From Pseudomonadota bacterium (GTDB lineage: Bacteria > Desulfobacterota > Desulfobacteria > Desulfobacterales > JAHIVH01): a stretch of 64,000 nt of DNA. The number at the start of each line of letters is the position of its first letter. Position 1 is the stretch's first letter. Positions 33,466 to 43,043 of this stretch are shown here, piece after piece. The notes under the pieces are model-generated. The model ran no database searches. It worked only from the letters and a program-made list of their open reading frames with translations, and was not told the DNA's origin. The position numbers and the translations under genes are program-made. The stretch is from NCBI GenBank assembly GCA_018816735.1, contig JAHIVH010000054.1:124001-188000 (forward strand), in the 5' to 3' direction.

Positions 33466-34605
33466 TCACACCCGTTCAATAATACCGATTCTTGACATAA
33501 AGATGAAAACGGCGTCCGCAAGTTTGCGGGCGAATTCCATGCGAATTTGCGGATTTTTCGTTCGGATTTCCCGGCAGACTTCGAGTTGAAATCCACTGAT
33601 AAAGCGCGAATCAGTGTAACCGTATTCATTGTCAATGCCGTCGTCTCTGACCCCGCAAAATGCCTGAATGTTGTATCCGCCGCTCAGATTAAGGATCGGG
33701 CTTTTCAGGTCATGCCTGGGGGACACCGAATACTTCTTTTTATGGGTTCTGTTCAACTCGTCCATGCCATCCTGCAATAGGGACCCGAAATTTTCATGGA
33801 TGCTGCTTTTCCCGCGAAGCAATCCTGCGAAATCGGTTTCCGCGTGGAGTTTTTTTGATAAAAATCTGATGGAGCTTTTTTCAGCATAAGCTTTTGCCGA
33901 AGTATTTAGCTTGCTATCCGGGTTCGAGAGATCGGTTGCGGTCAGGTTGTAGCCAACCATGATGTCCGCACCATAATTGTCCGGTTTTCCGTGAAGATCA
34001 ATGAACAGTCCGGTGTGATTGGTTTTCAATACCTCCGGAACAGCAACATCGCCGATAAAGTGTTCATGGAAATCCTTCCAGGCTTGTCCGCCTCTTCCGG
34101 TTATGGGATTGCAGTCCACGCCCCATCCTCTGTTCTGATCTATTTGGGTCCGGGAGAGCGTGTTGATGATGACGTGCGGGTATTTCCCGTGGGTTTTTTC
34201 CCTGATTGCGTTGATGATGTCATATGCGAGTTCGATGGTTTTCACATCATTATTCCTGTTGATTACCATCCCGTCACAGAAACCTTTCCGGTCCGGGATA
34301 TCGGAGGGAACACGTTCACCACCGTGGGGGACAGAGATAATCAAAGGCAGGTTTCCGGCAAGGTAGACCACATCACCTGATTTGCTTGTATCTATTGAAT
34401 AAAGCTTGCCCGGGACGGGGACGGTTTTTCCGATGGTAAAGGGGGATGCTTCCGGCAAGACAAAGGCGTGGTTTTGATCCTTGGTCTGCAGCCGGGATTT
34501 TTTCGGTGGTTGCATGCATGACATAGACATCACGTTCACGCATAACAGCAGGGCCATCCATTTTATATGTGTTTTTCGGATGACCGGTATGTGGGTTTTT
34601 TTCAT
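33466..34605 (-). CDS. Lipoprotein related to N-formylglutamate amidohydrolase
   Basis: This is 379 residues. The N-terminus has a basic region, a hydrophobic core and lipobox SMSC near residue 28, so it is an envelope lipoprotein. The body resembles N-formylglutamate amidohydrolases: 'LIISVPHGGERVPSDIPDR' near residue 80, 'DNNDVKTIELA'-like Asp/Glu residues near 105, and 'GLFIDLHGKP' near 195 with the metal-binding His. Soluble family members release glutamate from formyl- or related N-acyl-glutamates; a lipoprotein form suggests action on an outside or cell-wall substrate. ATG 34605 is preferred (AAGGGAAA upstream); longer in-frame starts have no ribosome binding site and would mask the signal peptide. 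Confidence 0.75.
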   Translation of the reverse strand: MKKTHIPVIRKTHIKWMALLLCVNVMSMSCMQPPKKSRLQTKDQNHAFVLPEASPFTIGKTVPVPGKLYSIDTSKSGDVVYLAGNLPLIISVPHGGERVPSDIPDRKGFCDGMVINRNNDVKTIELAYDIINAIREKTHGKYPHVIINTLSRTQIDQNRGWGVDCNPITGRGGQAWKDFHEHFIGDVAVPEVLKTNHTGLFIDLHGKPDNYGADIMVGYNLTATDLSNPDSKLNTSAKAYAEKSSIRFLSKKLHAETDFAGLLRGKSSIHENFGSLLQDGMDELNRTHKKKYSVSPRHDLKSPILNLSGGYNIQAFCGVRDDGIDNEYGYTDSRFISGFQLEVCREIRTKNPQIRMEFARKLADAVFIFMSRIGIIERV

Positions 34606-34800
34606 GGGTAATTTCCCTTCAGTCCGCCTGTCAATGGGCAAAGTGTTATTTTTATGTACCAATAATATAATTGTCCTATCAATGCCAGAATTAATTATTG
34701 ACATCCGGTTCTGCAGATGGATCAAACACTTCTCCTTTAAAGAAAAGCAAGATCTGAAACATTGAAAGCAAGAATAGCCATGCAGCATAAGTCCATTCGA

Positions 34801-34856
34801 TATATTGATGTAAGAAAAAGAAAACCATTACAATCAATATATACATGAATATTCAT
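34801..34856. promoter_or_regulatory. Palindromes upstream of the large lipoprotein gene
   Basis: TATATTGAT (34801-34809) and ATCAATATA (34833-34841) are exact complements. ATGAATATTCAT (34845-34856) is a 12-base perfect palindrome directly before the GGAGG ribosome binding site. They are candidate operators, but AT-rich palindromes also arise by chance. Confidence 0.3.
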
Positions 34857-34872
34857 ATGGAGGTAACCCGGT

Positions 34873-37800
34873 ATGTTTAAAAGGAAGATGCCGTGGATGA
34901 TTTTTCTTTTGGCCTTGACCCTTTTTTCATGCGCAAGGAATGATGGTTCAGTGAATGATAGCGCTGGCCTGCCTTTTGGATTTCAGGATAATAGTGTTCC
35001 GAATGAATTTGATGATTTTGAAATTGTTTCTGTTTTAAAGGATGGCGGGACACTGGAGGAAATTTATGATGATATAGATGGCAAAGGTGTCAGTGACAAA
35101 CTGGAAGTTCTGGTCAACAGCAATATTGACGAGTTCATCGCCTACTCAAAGAATTCAAGTGATCTTCTGGACAATCACACCGGCATTGTTATCCGGTTGA
35201 TGGACACTCGGGTAAAGGGTGTTCTTGAATGGCTTATCGACAGAGATCCTTTAAAAAAATCAAAGCTTTATGACTATACATCCGCCAGTTACGATGACAT
35301 GGATGCGTTTTATGATCCTTCAAAGGAATCCGCCTATATGGCGAATTATTATTCATTTCTGGACGACCTTTCAGATCAGGATGAAGAAGGCGCCAAAGCC
35401 TGCTGGAAGGAGATGCTCCGGTTCGGTGGCAAGGCCTGTCAATACATGATTGATACCAAAGACAAGGATGAATTGAGAGATGACATTCAGGAAATAATTG
35501 ATGATCTTCTGGATGAAGATTTTGAAGAAGATTTTCTCGATATAACGGAGTTTGTCGGAAAAATGCTGATACAGGCCGATTATCCCATGTGGGTTGATGC
35601 TGAAGGGCATGTCCTTCAGCGTGAGGAAATCGATCCGGAAAAGGACACCAGCCTGGATCTGGGAAATGTGGTCAAAGGTGCCAATATCCTCCTCAGATGG
35701 GTCAACAAAATGATGGCTGAGGAACACAACCGCGAACGTGTAAATGATGTGATTCGCGAAATCGCAGAACTCTTCAACCCGGACGATAGCGAGACCAACA
35801 AAAAAATCATCAAACAACTTGTTTACAATCTGGAAGACCTTTTTACCGTGGGCGGAGATACGTACAAGTCAGATCCCCGGTACCATCAAAGTGATGATGA
35901 AATTGAATCCAATGCCGAGCTGGGGGAGACATTGAGAGAGTACTTCCCAAGCCTTTTGCAATTCAGTCTCCGGTCAGACCGTGACGCGTCCATGATTGTG
36001 GATAATGAGTGGCGGAAAAAAATTTATCCGCTTTACCAGATGATTCAATACCTGAAGAACCTTCAGTTCGATCCGGACGAGCAGAGCATAGAAGATACGC
36101 TCATGGACATGCTCAAATATGATTTTCTGGGCCGGGACAGAACCGACCCTGAAGCCGGGGCCTATCCCATACCGTTTCTGGAACATACCATGTTTACCAT
36201 TGCAACGGTGTTGAATTTGGGTTTTGACGATGGCGGGGCAACCGGGGAGATCGATCCTGCAGTTGCAGATGTCCGGAAGAACCATGGGCATGGGACAAGC
36301 CGGGCGATGCTCACATTGAATGACATTTTTTTCAGTATCACCACCCATGCCTTATTGGAGGTTGGAAGCACAGCGTTTATGGGGCTGTTTGATATGACGC
36401 TTTTTCCCACAGATGGCGAACATATTTCACGAAGCCACAAGCCTTTTAAACGCAATGAGATGGATCAGAAACGATTTTATTATAATCAGAATTATGGTGC
36501 CCTGAATCTGGTTGCAGGACCCGGCATCGGAGATGCCGGGTCTCCTGATGGGGGAAATCTTGACACGGGCGACAACGTCATGAACAGTTACAGGCCTTAT
36601 AATCCTACAGGTTTTGAGGAGTATAATGCCGCTCAATGGCTGAACACCTGGATTTCACGGATTTGCTTTAACGGGGAAGGACCGTTTTACTATGCCGATC
36701 CGAACGCCAGGACGGTCAAGGTAAATGGGAAAACCTATCATGAATATCTGAGGCCCAACGGTAAGGTTTACGCCCTGGTCAATACCGATTCAGAAACCTG
36801 GAAATACATTTACCCTACGGATATCGGAGATGCGGAAGATGAAGATACCCTCGTGGTATCAGGCTATCTTTCCCCGAGTGATAAAAAAGCAGGCGATAAA
36901 ATTGCAAAAAAGCAACGGTTTAACCGGTATTTTGATGCATGGGATTCAGACTATTTTATCATCAAGTATCCCCTTATGTTTGGTAACACCTATGTTTCTC
37001 CGGACAATTCATCCGGCAATCTCGACACCACTACGATTTCTTCCGATAAATATGCTGGTGCGCTTCACTACAAGGAACTCATTGAGGCAAACGATCACAG
37101 ACGGGCCTGTGCGTCACCTCTGGAGGCATTTTACAGAAATCATCAGTGGCTCTGGAATGAAAAAAAGGTGGTAAGTATCATACCGTTATATTTAAGTGCT
37201 GATCTCTCTGCATTTGGCCTGGGAGCAGGTTTTATTCCGATTGGTGCTGTATATCAGACTGCTGAAGTAAACGGAATGGGCGGTTTTGCTGATGCCAGAA
37301 AATTCAAAGGAAATCACATATGGGCGAAAAAAGGGGAATCCGGAACGTCAACCATTCCCGGAGATTACCGGGTCGAACTTGCAGCCAGTCTTACCACAGA
37401 TACCCTAGATCTGGGTTTGACCGGCAGCATCACAGAACAGCTCGTGTTTGAAATGACATTCGATGTCGGTAATTTTGAACCGTCGATTATCGGAAAAAAT
37501 GCACCGTCAATTTCAAGACTCGCTTTTCCAAGAAGTCCTAAAATGATCCGCGAAAACGGCATCGAAGATTACACATTGGGTTCCCTTGAGTTTGAAGTGG
37601 GAGATGACATATGGGAACATCGAAGCGCGTATCTGCCATTGTTTGTTTCGCTTACGGCCGGCATGTATGATAATACGGTCAAATACCCCTATTATAACGA
37701 TCCGGATTCCAAAACCAATATCCGGCTGGGCGGGAAAATATTTTTTGAGGGGCTTGCCCCGCTTTTGAAACCCCTGATGTATTATCAGAAAGACAAAGGC

Positions 37801-39060
37801 TCCCCCCCCTATAACTGCTGGAAGCCGAGAGTCTATGGCGACAGCCTGGCACCGTATGGCAACTTTCAGGGGAATGCCTACCTTCAGTCATCGGCTGCTT
37901 TTTACAGCGATAAAAATCCTCTTGTCGACTGGGATGGCAGTGAAGAGGAACAGCTGTTTTTCCTTCCGGCGCCGATAAAGACATTAATCAATTCTTTGGT
38001 CGACAGTGACGTGACAGATCCGGCCAGACGGATGGATGGTATCATACCGCTCATACTTTCCAAAACAAAAATGCTTACGGCCATGCTCAAAATGCTGTTA
38101 AGCGATGTGAATGATACGGATGAATTCAATCAGGCCTTTGAACAGATGATCACATCCTTGAAAACCACCAGGGGAGAAATGACCCGGATCCTTGAAGGTG
38201 AAGAACGATACGGAGAGGGGGGCTCTCCTAAAAAATTCATTTATCCGGACTGGATGTTTGTGGAAGGGATCGAATCCACAAAAGACGCCTATGGCGTTTA
38301 CACAGAATTTACCGGCGCCCGTGATGAAGATACGATTTTCGATGACATCGTGGATGCATTGGTGGGCAAGGACGCGATTGATGATGAGAACGATGGGTAT
38401 GGCCTTGCCAGCTACCCGGATGACAAGAAATCATCGGATGGCAAGCCGGATTTTGGCGATGCGGACTGGAAGGATTTTGAGGACGGTTTTGACGACCTGG
38501 TCCATCTCGCCCACAAAGACAGCAAATACTCAATAACGGAAAGTATCATTTCCATAAATGAATCCTTTTTCGGAAACGGCTGCATCTATTCGGATGATCA
38601 AATCACAGGCCTTCTTTACGGTGCAGGAAAACTCTTTACCTATTATGACTCGGTAAAAAAAGAATGGGTTTACCAGGGCCAGGAAGGATTTGACGATATC
38701 TATAAAATTCTTACGGAAACGCTTCCTGATATTCACGATCAGATCAAGGATGAGCCGACTGAAATTGGGGGAAGTACTTATACGACAGACAATTACTGGG
38801 ATATGTTAATGATTGTCGCGGATCTTTTAAAAGAGGGCGGTATTCTGGATTATGTGATAGACACGGTAACTGTTGATGCGGAGTGGGAGAAGGTCTTTGG
38901 TGATCTGGATACGTTTCTCAAGAAGGATTTTATATCCAGCAAGGACCCCTTGTGGTCTACGGTTTCCAGGCTTATTGAGGATATGTCCGTTGCCATGGAT
39001 GAAAGCCAGGGGGTAGACCTGGAAAGCTTATACAGAGACTATGGGTTCCAGTTGAACTGA
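34873..39060 (+). CDS. Very large lipoprotein of unknown function (1395 residues)
   Basis: A basic start, a hydrophobic core and lipobox LFSC (Cys20) mark an exported lipoprotein. The mature protein is acidic and rich in Asp, Tyr and aromatic residues, with predicted helical segments in the first 400 residues and Gly/Tyr/Pro-rich beta-like segments in the middle (about 500-1000). It has no transmembrane segment after the signal peptide, no repeats I can see, and no recognised catalytic motif. Few cysteines are present. It has a good ribosome binding site (GGAGG, 7 bases before ATG). It is convergent with the FN3/barrel gene. I do not recognise the family; a surface or periplasmic structural or binding role is only a guess. 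Confidence 0.8.
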   Translation: MFKRKMPWMIFLLALTLFSCARNDGSVNDSAGLPFGFQDNSVPNEFDDFEIVSVLKDGGTLEEIYDDIDGKGVSDKLEVLVNSNIDEFIAYSKNSSDLLDNHTGIVIRLMDTRVKGVLEWLIDRDPLKKSKLYDYTSASYDDMDAFYDPSKESAYMANYYSFLDDLSDQDEEGAKACWKEMLRFGGKACQYMIDTKDKDELRDDIQEIIDDLLDEDFEEDFLDITEFVGKMLIQADYPMWVDAEGHVLQREEIDPEKDTSLDLGNVVKGANILLRWVNKMMAEEHNRERVNDVIREIAELFNPDDSETNKKIIKQLVYNLEDLFTVGGDTYKSDPRYHQSDDEIESNAELGETLREYFPSLLQFSLRSDRDASMIVDNEWRKKIYPLYQMIQYLKNLQFDPDEQSIEDTLMDMLKYDFLGRDRTDPEAGAYPIPFLEHTMFTIATVLNLGFDDGGATGEIDPAVADVRKNHGHGTSRAMLTLNDIFFSITTHALLEVGSTAFMGLFDMTLFPTDGEHISRSHKPFKRNEMDQKRFYYNQNYGALNLVAGPGIGDAGSPDGGNLDTGDNVMNSYRPYNPTGFEEYNAAQWLNTWISRICFNGEGPFYYADPNARTVKVNGKTYHEYLRPNGKVYALVNTDSETWKYIYPTDIGDAEDEDTLVVSGYLSPSDKKAGDKIAKKQRFNRYFDAWDSDYFIIKYPLMFGNTYVSPDNSSGNLDTTTISSDKYAGALHYKELIEANDHRRACASPLEAFYRNHQWLWNEKKVVSIIPLYLSADLSAFGLGAGFIPIGAVYQTAEVNGMGGFADARKFKGNHIWAKKGESGTSTIPGDYRVELAASLTTDTLDLGLTGSITEQLVFEMTFDVGNFEPSIIGKNAPSISRLAFPRSPKMIRENGIEDYTLGSLEFEVGDDIWEHRSAYLPLFVSLTAGMYDNTVKYPYYNDPDSKTNIRLGGKIFFEGLAPLLKPLMYYQKDKGSPPYNCWKPRVYGDSLAPYGNFQGNAYLQSSAAFYSDKNPLVDWDGSEEEQLFFLPAPIKTLINSLVDSDVTDPARRMDGIIPLILSKTKMLTAMLKMLLSDVNDTDEFNQAFEQMITSLKTTRGEMTRILEGEERYGEGGSPKKFIYPDWMFVEGIESTKDAYGVYTEFTGARDEDTIFDDIVDALVGKDAIDDENDGYGLASYPDDKKSSDGKPDFGDADWKDFEDGFDDLVHLAHKDSKYSITESIISINESFFGNGCIYSDDQITGLLYGAGKLFTYYDSVKKEWVYQGQEGFDDIYKILTETLPDIHDQIKDEPTEIGGSTYTTDNYWDMLMIVADLLKEGGILDYVIDTVTVDAEWEKVFGDLDTFLKKDFISSKDPLWSTVSRLIEDMSVAMDESQGVDLESLYRDYGFQLN

Positions 39061-39132
39061 TGCCAGGCCCATACCTGAACCGGGATACCACCTTCCCGGG
39101 ATTGTCTGCCAGGTCTTTCATTTCGATCCCGA

Positions 39133-40824
39133 TCAGAACCGGTAAAAGTATCCGGCCTGAATGGTAATTCCCCCCAAATCACGGTCATTTCCGCCAAATC
39201 GGTCGATGATGGCATAAACAGCTTCCAGTTGAATCCCGTACTTCTGATATATATCAGGATCACTGGTCAGGTAGGCAATGCCGCACTTATAATGGTAACC
39301 TCCCACATAGTGGCTCTCTTTTTCTTTGGTGCCATTTGTCTTGATCTCTTCCCTGGCATACCAGTGATCGAGACCTGTACCGATATAAGCATAGAAAACG
39401 GGTGTCAGTTGATAATTATACGTCAGCGTAAAGGAAACCGGTATGAGGTAATACGTGTTTTCAACCCCGGTATCTTCACCGGATGTGGATAACAGATCTC
39501 CTTTGAGTTTCAGAAAGCCGGCATCAATATCTGCATGGAAATCCTTGTAAATGGCTCGTTCATAGTAAAGCCTGACCGGTACGGGAAACCGGTTTTCAAA
39601 TGTATCGTCCAGCAGGGTGTCGCTCATTTTAAAGTATCCTGCCTTGATGCCAATGGCGTTTTTCATGTCGCCGGACTGGGCAGGGACTGCAGAAATAACC
39701 ATAAAAACAGGCAAAATCACTATAATGCGTCTTTTTTTTACGGATTTGATGAAGATCATCAGGGAGAAAACAAGGCTCACGATCATCAGCAAGATCCTGC
39801 CCGGGTTAACCCCTTTTCCCGACGTGGAAATAAAACAGCCGGATTTGACGTCATCCGAATCGATCAGAATATGTTGAATGCTTTCAACGGTGATGTAAAC
39901 TTCCGGGGAAGCGGTGCTTTCATTTCCATCCTGGTCATAGGCTGTAATGATAATCGTGTAGGTGACGCCGTTTTCCAGGATGATATTTCCATGCTCCGTT
40001 CCTGATCCAATATCAATGGATGTGTCGTTTCCCGCATCCAGTGTTGTTTGAGAAGCATCCCGGTTGTCCGTTATTTGAACAAAATAACCCTTTAAATCAA
40101 CCATGCCCTTGTTATTTGTATCGTTGATGTCCACCTTGATTGTCTCACTGCCAGTTAATTTAACATCAGGCTCAGATGGCGGCATGGGGGCACGCTTGTC
40201 CTGTTTTGTGTCAATGATCAATGTGTCAGACGGTGATGATTCATCACCTGACAGGTTCCGGGTTTTAATGAAAACGTAATACCGGTTACCGGATTCAAGT
40301 CCTTCTAAAGTTGCCGTGGTGAAGGCATCTCCAATATCCGTTTCCAAAGGATCTGTTGAGGGATCATTTGTGTAATAAACCGTATAGCCGGAAAGATCAT
40401 CCAAATCCACAGGGTCCCAGATGACAGACAGGCTGGTATCGCCTATGGATGTCATTGAAAAATTTTCAGGTGGCGCCAATGCCTTAAATGTGGTGGCGGA
40501 TTTTGTCGCTGCTTCCTGGGTGAGGTTATTTATGCTGTCACGAGCCGCAACTTGAACATAATAGGTCGTATTCGGTTCAAGACCGGTTATCGGATAGCTG
40601 TTTGCCGTGGCACTGTTTATGATGCGTGTCGTATCAAGCGTGTCTGGTGACGTACCCCATGAAATCAAATACGTATCCGTGTCATCTGCATTACTGGTCC
40701 ATGAAACAGCTATTGTTGTTTCACCCGGGGCCAGGCTGACATTCTGGGGAACGCTTACATCTGCAGATGCCAATATGGGCAGGATGAGGATAACCGTAAA
40801 AACAAAAAAGAGATATTTTATCAT
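39133..40824 (-). CDS. Fibronectin type III repeats fused to an outer-membrane beta-barrel domain
   Basis: This is 563 residues. A signal peptide (1-21) is followed by three FN3 domains (about 25-115, 117-207, 215-315). Then comes SGCFIST (Cys330), a membrane segment (about 344-359) and a basic KSVKKRR block, which together look like a C-terminal protein-sorting tail. Instead of ending there, the frame runs on: Met356 to about residue 384 reads as a second signal peptide (KSVKKRR, hydrophobic stretch, Ala-x-Pro-Ala). Residues about 388-563 look like a small outer-membrane barrel (alternating aromatic strands, last residue Phe, as the BAM signal requires). It may be a gene fusion, or internal initiation may make the barrel separately. 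Confidence 0.75.
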   Translation of the reverse strand: MIKYLFFVFTVILILPILASADVSVPQNVSLAPGETTIAVSWTSNADDTDTYLISWGTSPDTLDTTRIINSATANSYPITGLEPNTTYYVQVAARDSINNLTQEAATKSATTFKALAPPENFSMTSIGDTSLSVIWDPVDLDDLSGYTVYYTNDPSTDPLETDIGDAFTTATLEGLESGNRYYVFIKTRNLSGDESSPSDTLIIDTKQDKRAPMPPSEPDVKLTGSETIKVDINDTNNKGMVDLKGYFVQITDNRDASQTTLDAGNDTSIDIGSGTEHGNIILENGVTYTIIITAYDQDGNESTASPEVYITVESIQHILIDSDDVKSGCFISTSGKGVNPGRILLMIVSLVFSLMIFIKSVKKRRIIVILPVFMVISAVPAQSGDMKNAIGIKAGYFKMSDTLLDDTFENRFPVPVRLYYERAIYKDFHADIDAGFLKLKGDLLSTSGEDTGVENTYYLIPVSFTLTYNYQLTPVFYAYIGTGLDHWYAREEIKTNGTKEKESHYVGGYHYKCGIAYLTSDPDIYQKYGIQLEAVYAIIDRFGGNDRDLGGITIQAGYFYRF

Positions 40825-41245
40825 GACATGGACTCTCCGTTAACTGGCTGTTTGCGATTTTGATGATCCGGGAAAACATGCTGCAACCTACATGATAAAG
40901 ATTCATCCGTCAATATTTGGGCGCATTAAAAAATTTAAGATAACAGGGCCAATTTTATCCGGTTTCAATATGGTATTGGGTCATTTTTTCTTACGAAATA
41001 GCGATTTGCTAATCAAAGTTTTTTCAAAAAAACGCTGTACATATTTCAAAATATATTGTATATTCCATACAAAATCAATTTAATGCGTGAGAATAGGGGT
41101 CACTTTTATTTGGTGAAGTGTTACTTGACAATTTTAAAAAAAAATGCGGAGTATGCAGATATAAACATCTGGCACAATAAAAAAAACATCAGATACATTA
41201 AAATGTAATGTTCATATGTATCATTCTTTTTCAGGAGAGGGGAAG
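40825..41245. other. Divergent intergenic region, AT-rich
   Basis: No gene is seen. A TTGACA hexamer lies near 41127 but has no well-spaced -10 partner. ACATTAAAATGTAATGT near 41195-41213 is an imperfect palindrome ahead of the Thr/Asp-repeat lipoprotein. Confidence 0.35.
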
Positions 41246-42967
41246 ATGGAAAGAAGGAAATTAACCCGGTATGCGGTCAATTGTCTTTTTATATTGCTGG
41301 TATCCACCGTATTTGTCATTGGATGCGGGGGGGGCAGCAGTTCTGATTCGGACAAATCAAAGATGAAAACAGGCGTATTTGTAGATGATCCGGTGGAAGG
41401 TTTGACATACGTGACAGACTCAACATCAGGTACCACAGACCAGGAAGGCACATTTGAATATGTCATTGGTGAATCGATCGCCTTTTATATTGGGGATGTA
41501 TACCTGGGGACGGCTGAAGGGGATGACGTGATTACACCCGTTGACCTGGTTCCCGATGCGACAGGGGTGGAAGACCCCACGGTGACCAATATCAGTGTCC
41601 TGCTCCAGACCCTGGACGCGGACATGGATCCCTCAAACGGAATTTCTATAGATGAGAGCATGCTGGCCTATTTTAATGAACTTAACATCGATTTTTTCCA
41701 GTCAGTTGATGAATTTATGGCCGATCCGGACGTTCATTCCCTGCTGGACCAAATCAATATCATGGAAGCTGTTTCAGGGGATACGTTGAGAGAACTTGTT
41801 CTTCCCGAACAAGCCCAGGCCAATCTGGCGGCAAGCCTTGCCGAAATCGCCGAAACCGAAGTGGATGGTACGGCGGTGGCCGATGACACGGCTGCAGTGG
41901 ACGATACAGCTTCATCAGACAGTACGGATGACACAGGCACCACGAATTCGGAATCAAGCCTTCCCGAAAGTTTAACCATTCAGGACATTCTCTCTGATCT
42001 GGGGAGTCTTCTTTCCCAATTTCATTACAGTTGCATTACAGATTGTAATTTTGATTCAGACTGTATCACGGCCTGTTACGAAGAACTGTATCCTGAAGAA
42101 GGCGTCAATACGGTATCAATACTATTGTACAACGAGGGTGAGGAACCCATAACCTATACCGTTCCTGAAGGAACCACATTTTATCCTGTGGTGGATGGAT
42201 CAACAGATATCACCACGGATACCGGAACCAGCACCGATACAATCACTGACACGACAGACACAGATACGGGAACCGGCACAGATACAACAACCGACACAAC
42301 AGAAACAGGGGCAGCATCAGATGAAGACGGTGTACTCGTTCTTGCACAGGAAGAGACCCTGGCCGTTGAGCCAGGCCTGAACCTTTTCATACTGCCGGCA
42401 TATTATCTTGTAGAACCGCCAGCAGATGATGCCGCCACAGATGATGCAGTGACGGATGATACGACGACAGATGATACTGCCACAGACGATACGACGACAG
42501 ATGACACTGCCACAGATGATACAACAACGGATGACAGCATAGATATTGATATAACAATCGACGACACGACAACAGATGAACCTGTAACATATACAATCGG
42601 AAATCCGCTTGTTTCATCGTGCATGGCCGAGATTTTCAGCGTGATAAAAGGTGCGGCAATTACGGCAGAATCTTATGAAATCATTCAGGAACTCATATGG
42701 AAATGCAACAATCCGGGATTAACTATTTCAGAGAGTGACTGGGACAGCCTTTATGCAGTGGTCGAGGAACCTGCTGCGGATGATACGGCGACAGATGATG
42801 CCACTATTGATGACACGGCAACCGATGAGTCCACCGGTGATGTGACGACAACAGACGATGGCACCTCAGGTACGGGCGATGATGCGGCCACGGATGATAC
42901 AACAGGCACAGATACAGAAACAACAGACACCACAGGTGATACGACAACAGATACGGCAGTAGAATAG
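41246..42967 (+). CDS. Lipoprotein with Thr/Asp-rich repeats
   Basis: This is 573 residues. Lipobox VIGC is near residue 27 and is followed by GGGSSS. Residues about 40-145 form a domain I recognise from many marine proteobacterial surface lipoproteins ('GVFVDDPVEGLTY...GTFEYVIGESIAFYIGDV', '...LLQTLDADMDPSNGI'). Later come two cysteine-containing segments (CITDCNFDSDCITAC and SCMAEIF...KC) separated by long Thr/Asp/Ala repeats (TDDTTTDDTATDD type), whose DNA has 30-base tandem units near 42455-42535. The repeats are probably flexible, acidic stalks. ATG 41246 follows AGGAGAGGGG. It ends at a strong bidirectional terminator. Confidence 0.8.
   Translation: MERRKLTRYAVNCLFILLVSTVFVIGCGGGSSSDSDKSKMKTGVFVDDPVEGLTYVTDSTSGTTDQEGTFEYVIGESIAFYIGDVYLGTAEGDDVITPVDLVPDATGVEDPTVTNISVLLQTLDADMDPSNGISIDESMLAYFNELNIDFFQSVDEFMADPDVHSLLDQINIMEAVSGDTLRELVLPEQAQANLAASLAEIAETEVDGTAVADDTAAVDDTASSDSTDDTGTTNSESSLPESLTIQDILSDLGSLLSQFHYSCITDCNFDSDCITACYEELYPEEGVNTVSILLYNEGEEPITYTVPEGTTFYPVVDGSTDITTDTGTSTDTITDTTDTDTGTGTDTTTDTTETGAASDEDGVLVLAQEETLAVEPGLNLFILPAYYLVEPPADDAATDDAVTDDTTTDDTATDDTTTDDTATDDTTTDDSIDIDITIDDTTTDEPVTYTIGNPLVSSCMAEIFSVIKGAAITAESYEIIQELIWKCNNPGLTISESDWDSLYAVVEEPAADDTATDDATIDDTATDESTGDVTTTDDGTSGTGDDAATDDTTGTDTETTDTTGDTTTDTAVE
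42455..42545 (+). repeat. 30-bp tandem repeats encoding TDDTTTDDTA units
   Basis: The unit GATGATACGACGACAGATG followed by ATACTGCCACA recurs with few changes, so length variation by slippage is likely. Related, more diverged units recur at 42775-42960 in the same gene. Confidence 0.65.
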
Positions 42968-42996
42968 AATAATCGTTAAAATATCAGGAACAAGAC

Positions 42997-43031
42997 AGAG
43001 CGCGACAGGTTCAAACCTGTCGCGCTCTTTT
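42997..43031. terminator. Bidirectional intrinsic terminator
   Basis: A nearly perfect 15-bp stem (AGAGCGCGACAGGTT and its complement) with a minimal loop, T-rich on the 3' side, lies between two convergent genes. Confidence 0.9.
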
Positions 43032-43043
43032 ATTTTCAGGGAA

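Noticed and set aside
31710-33635. Longer YcaO reading frame starting at 33635
   Set aside because: It would overlap the upstream lipoprotein gene by 170 bases and has no ribosome binding site, while TTG 33419 has GGAG at five bases.
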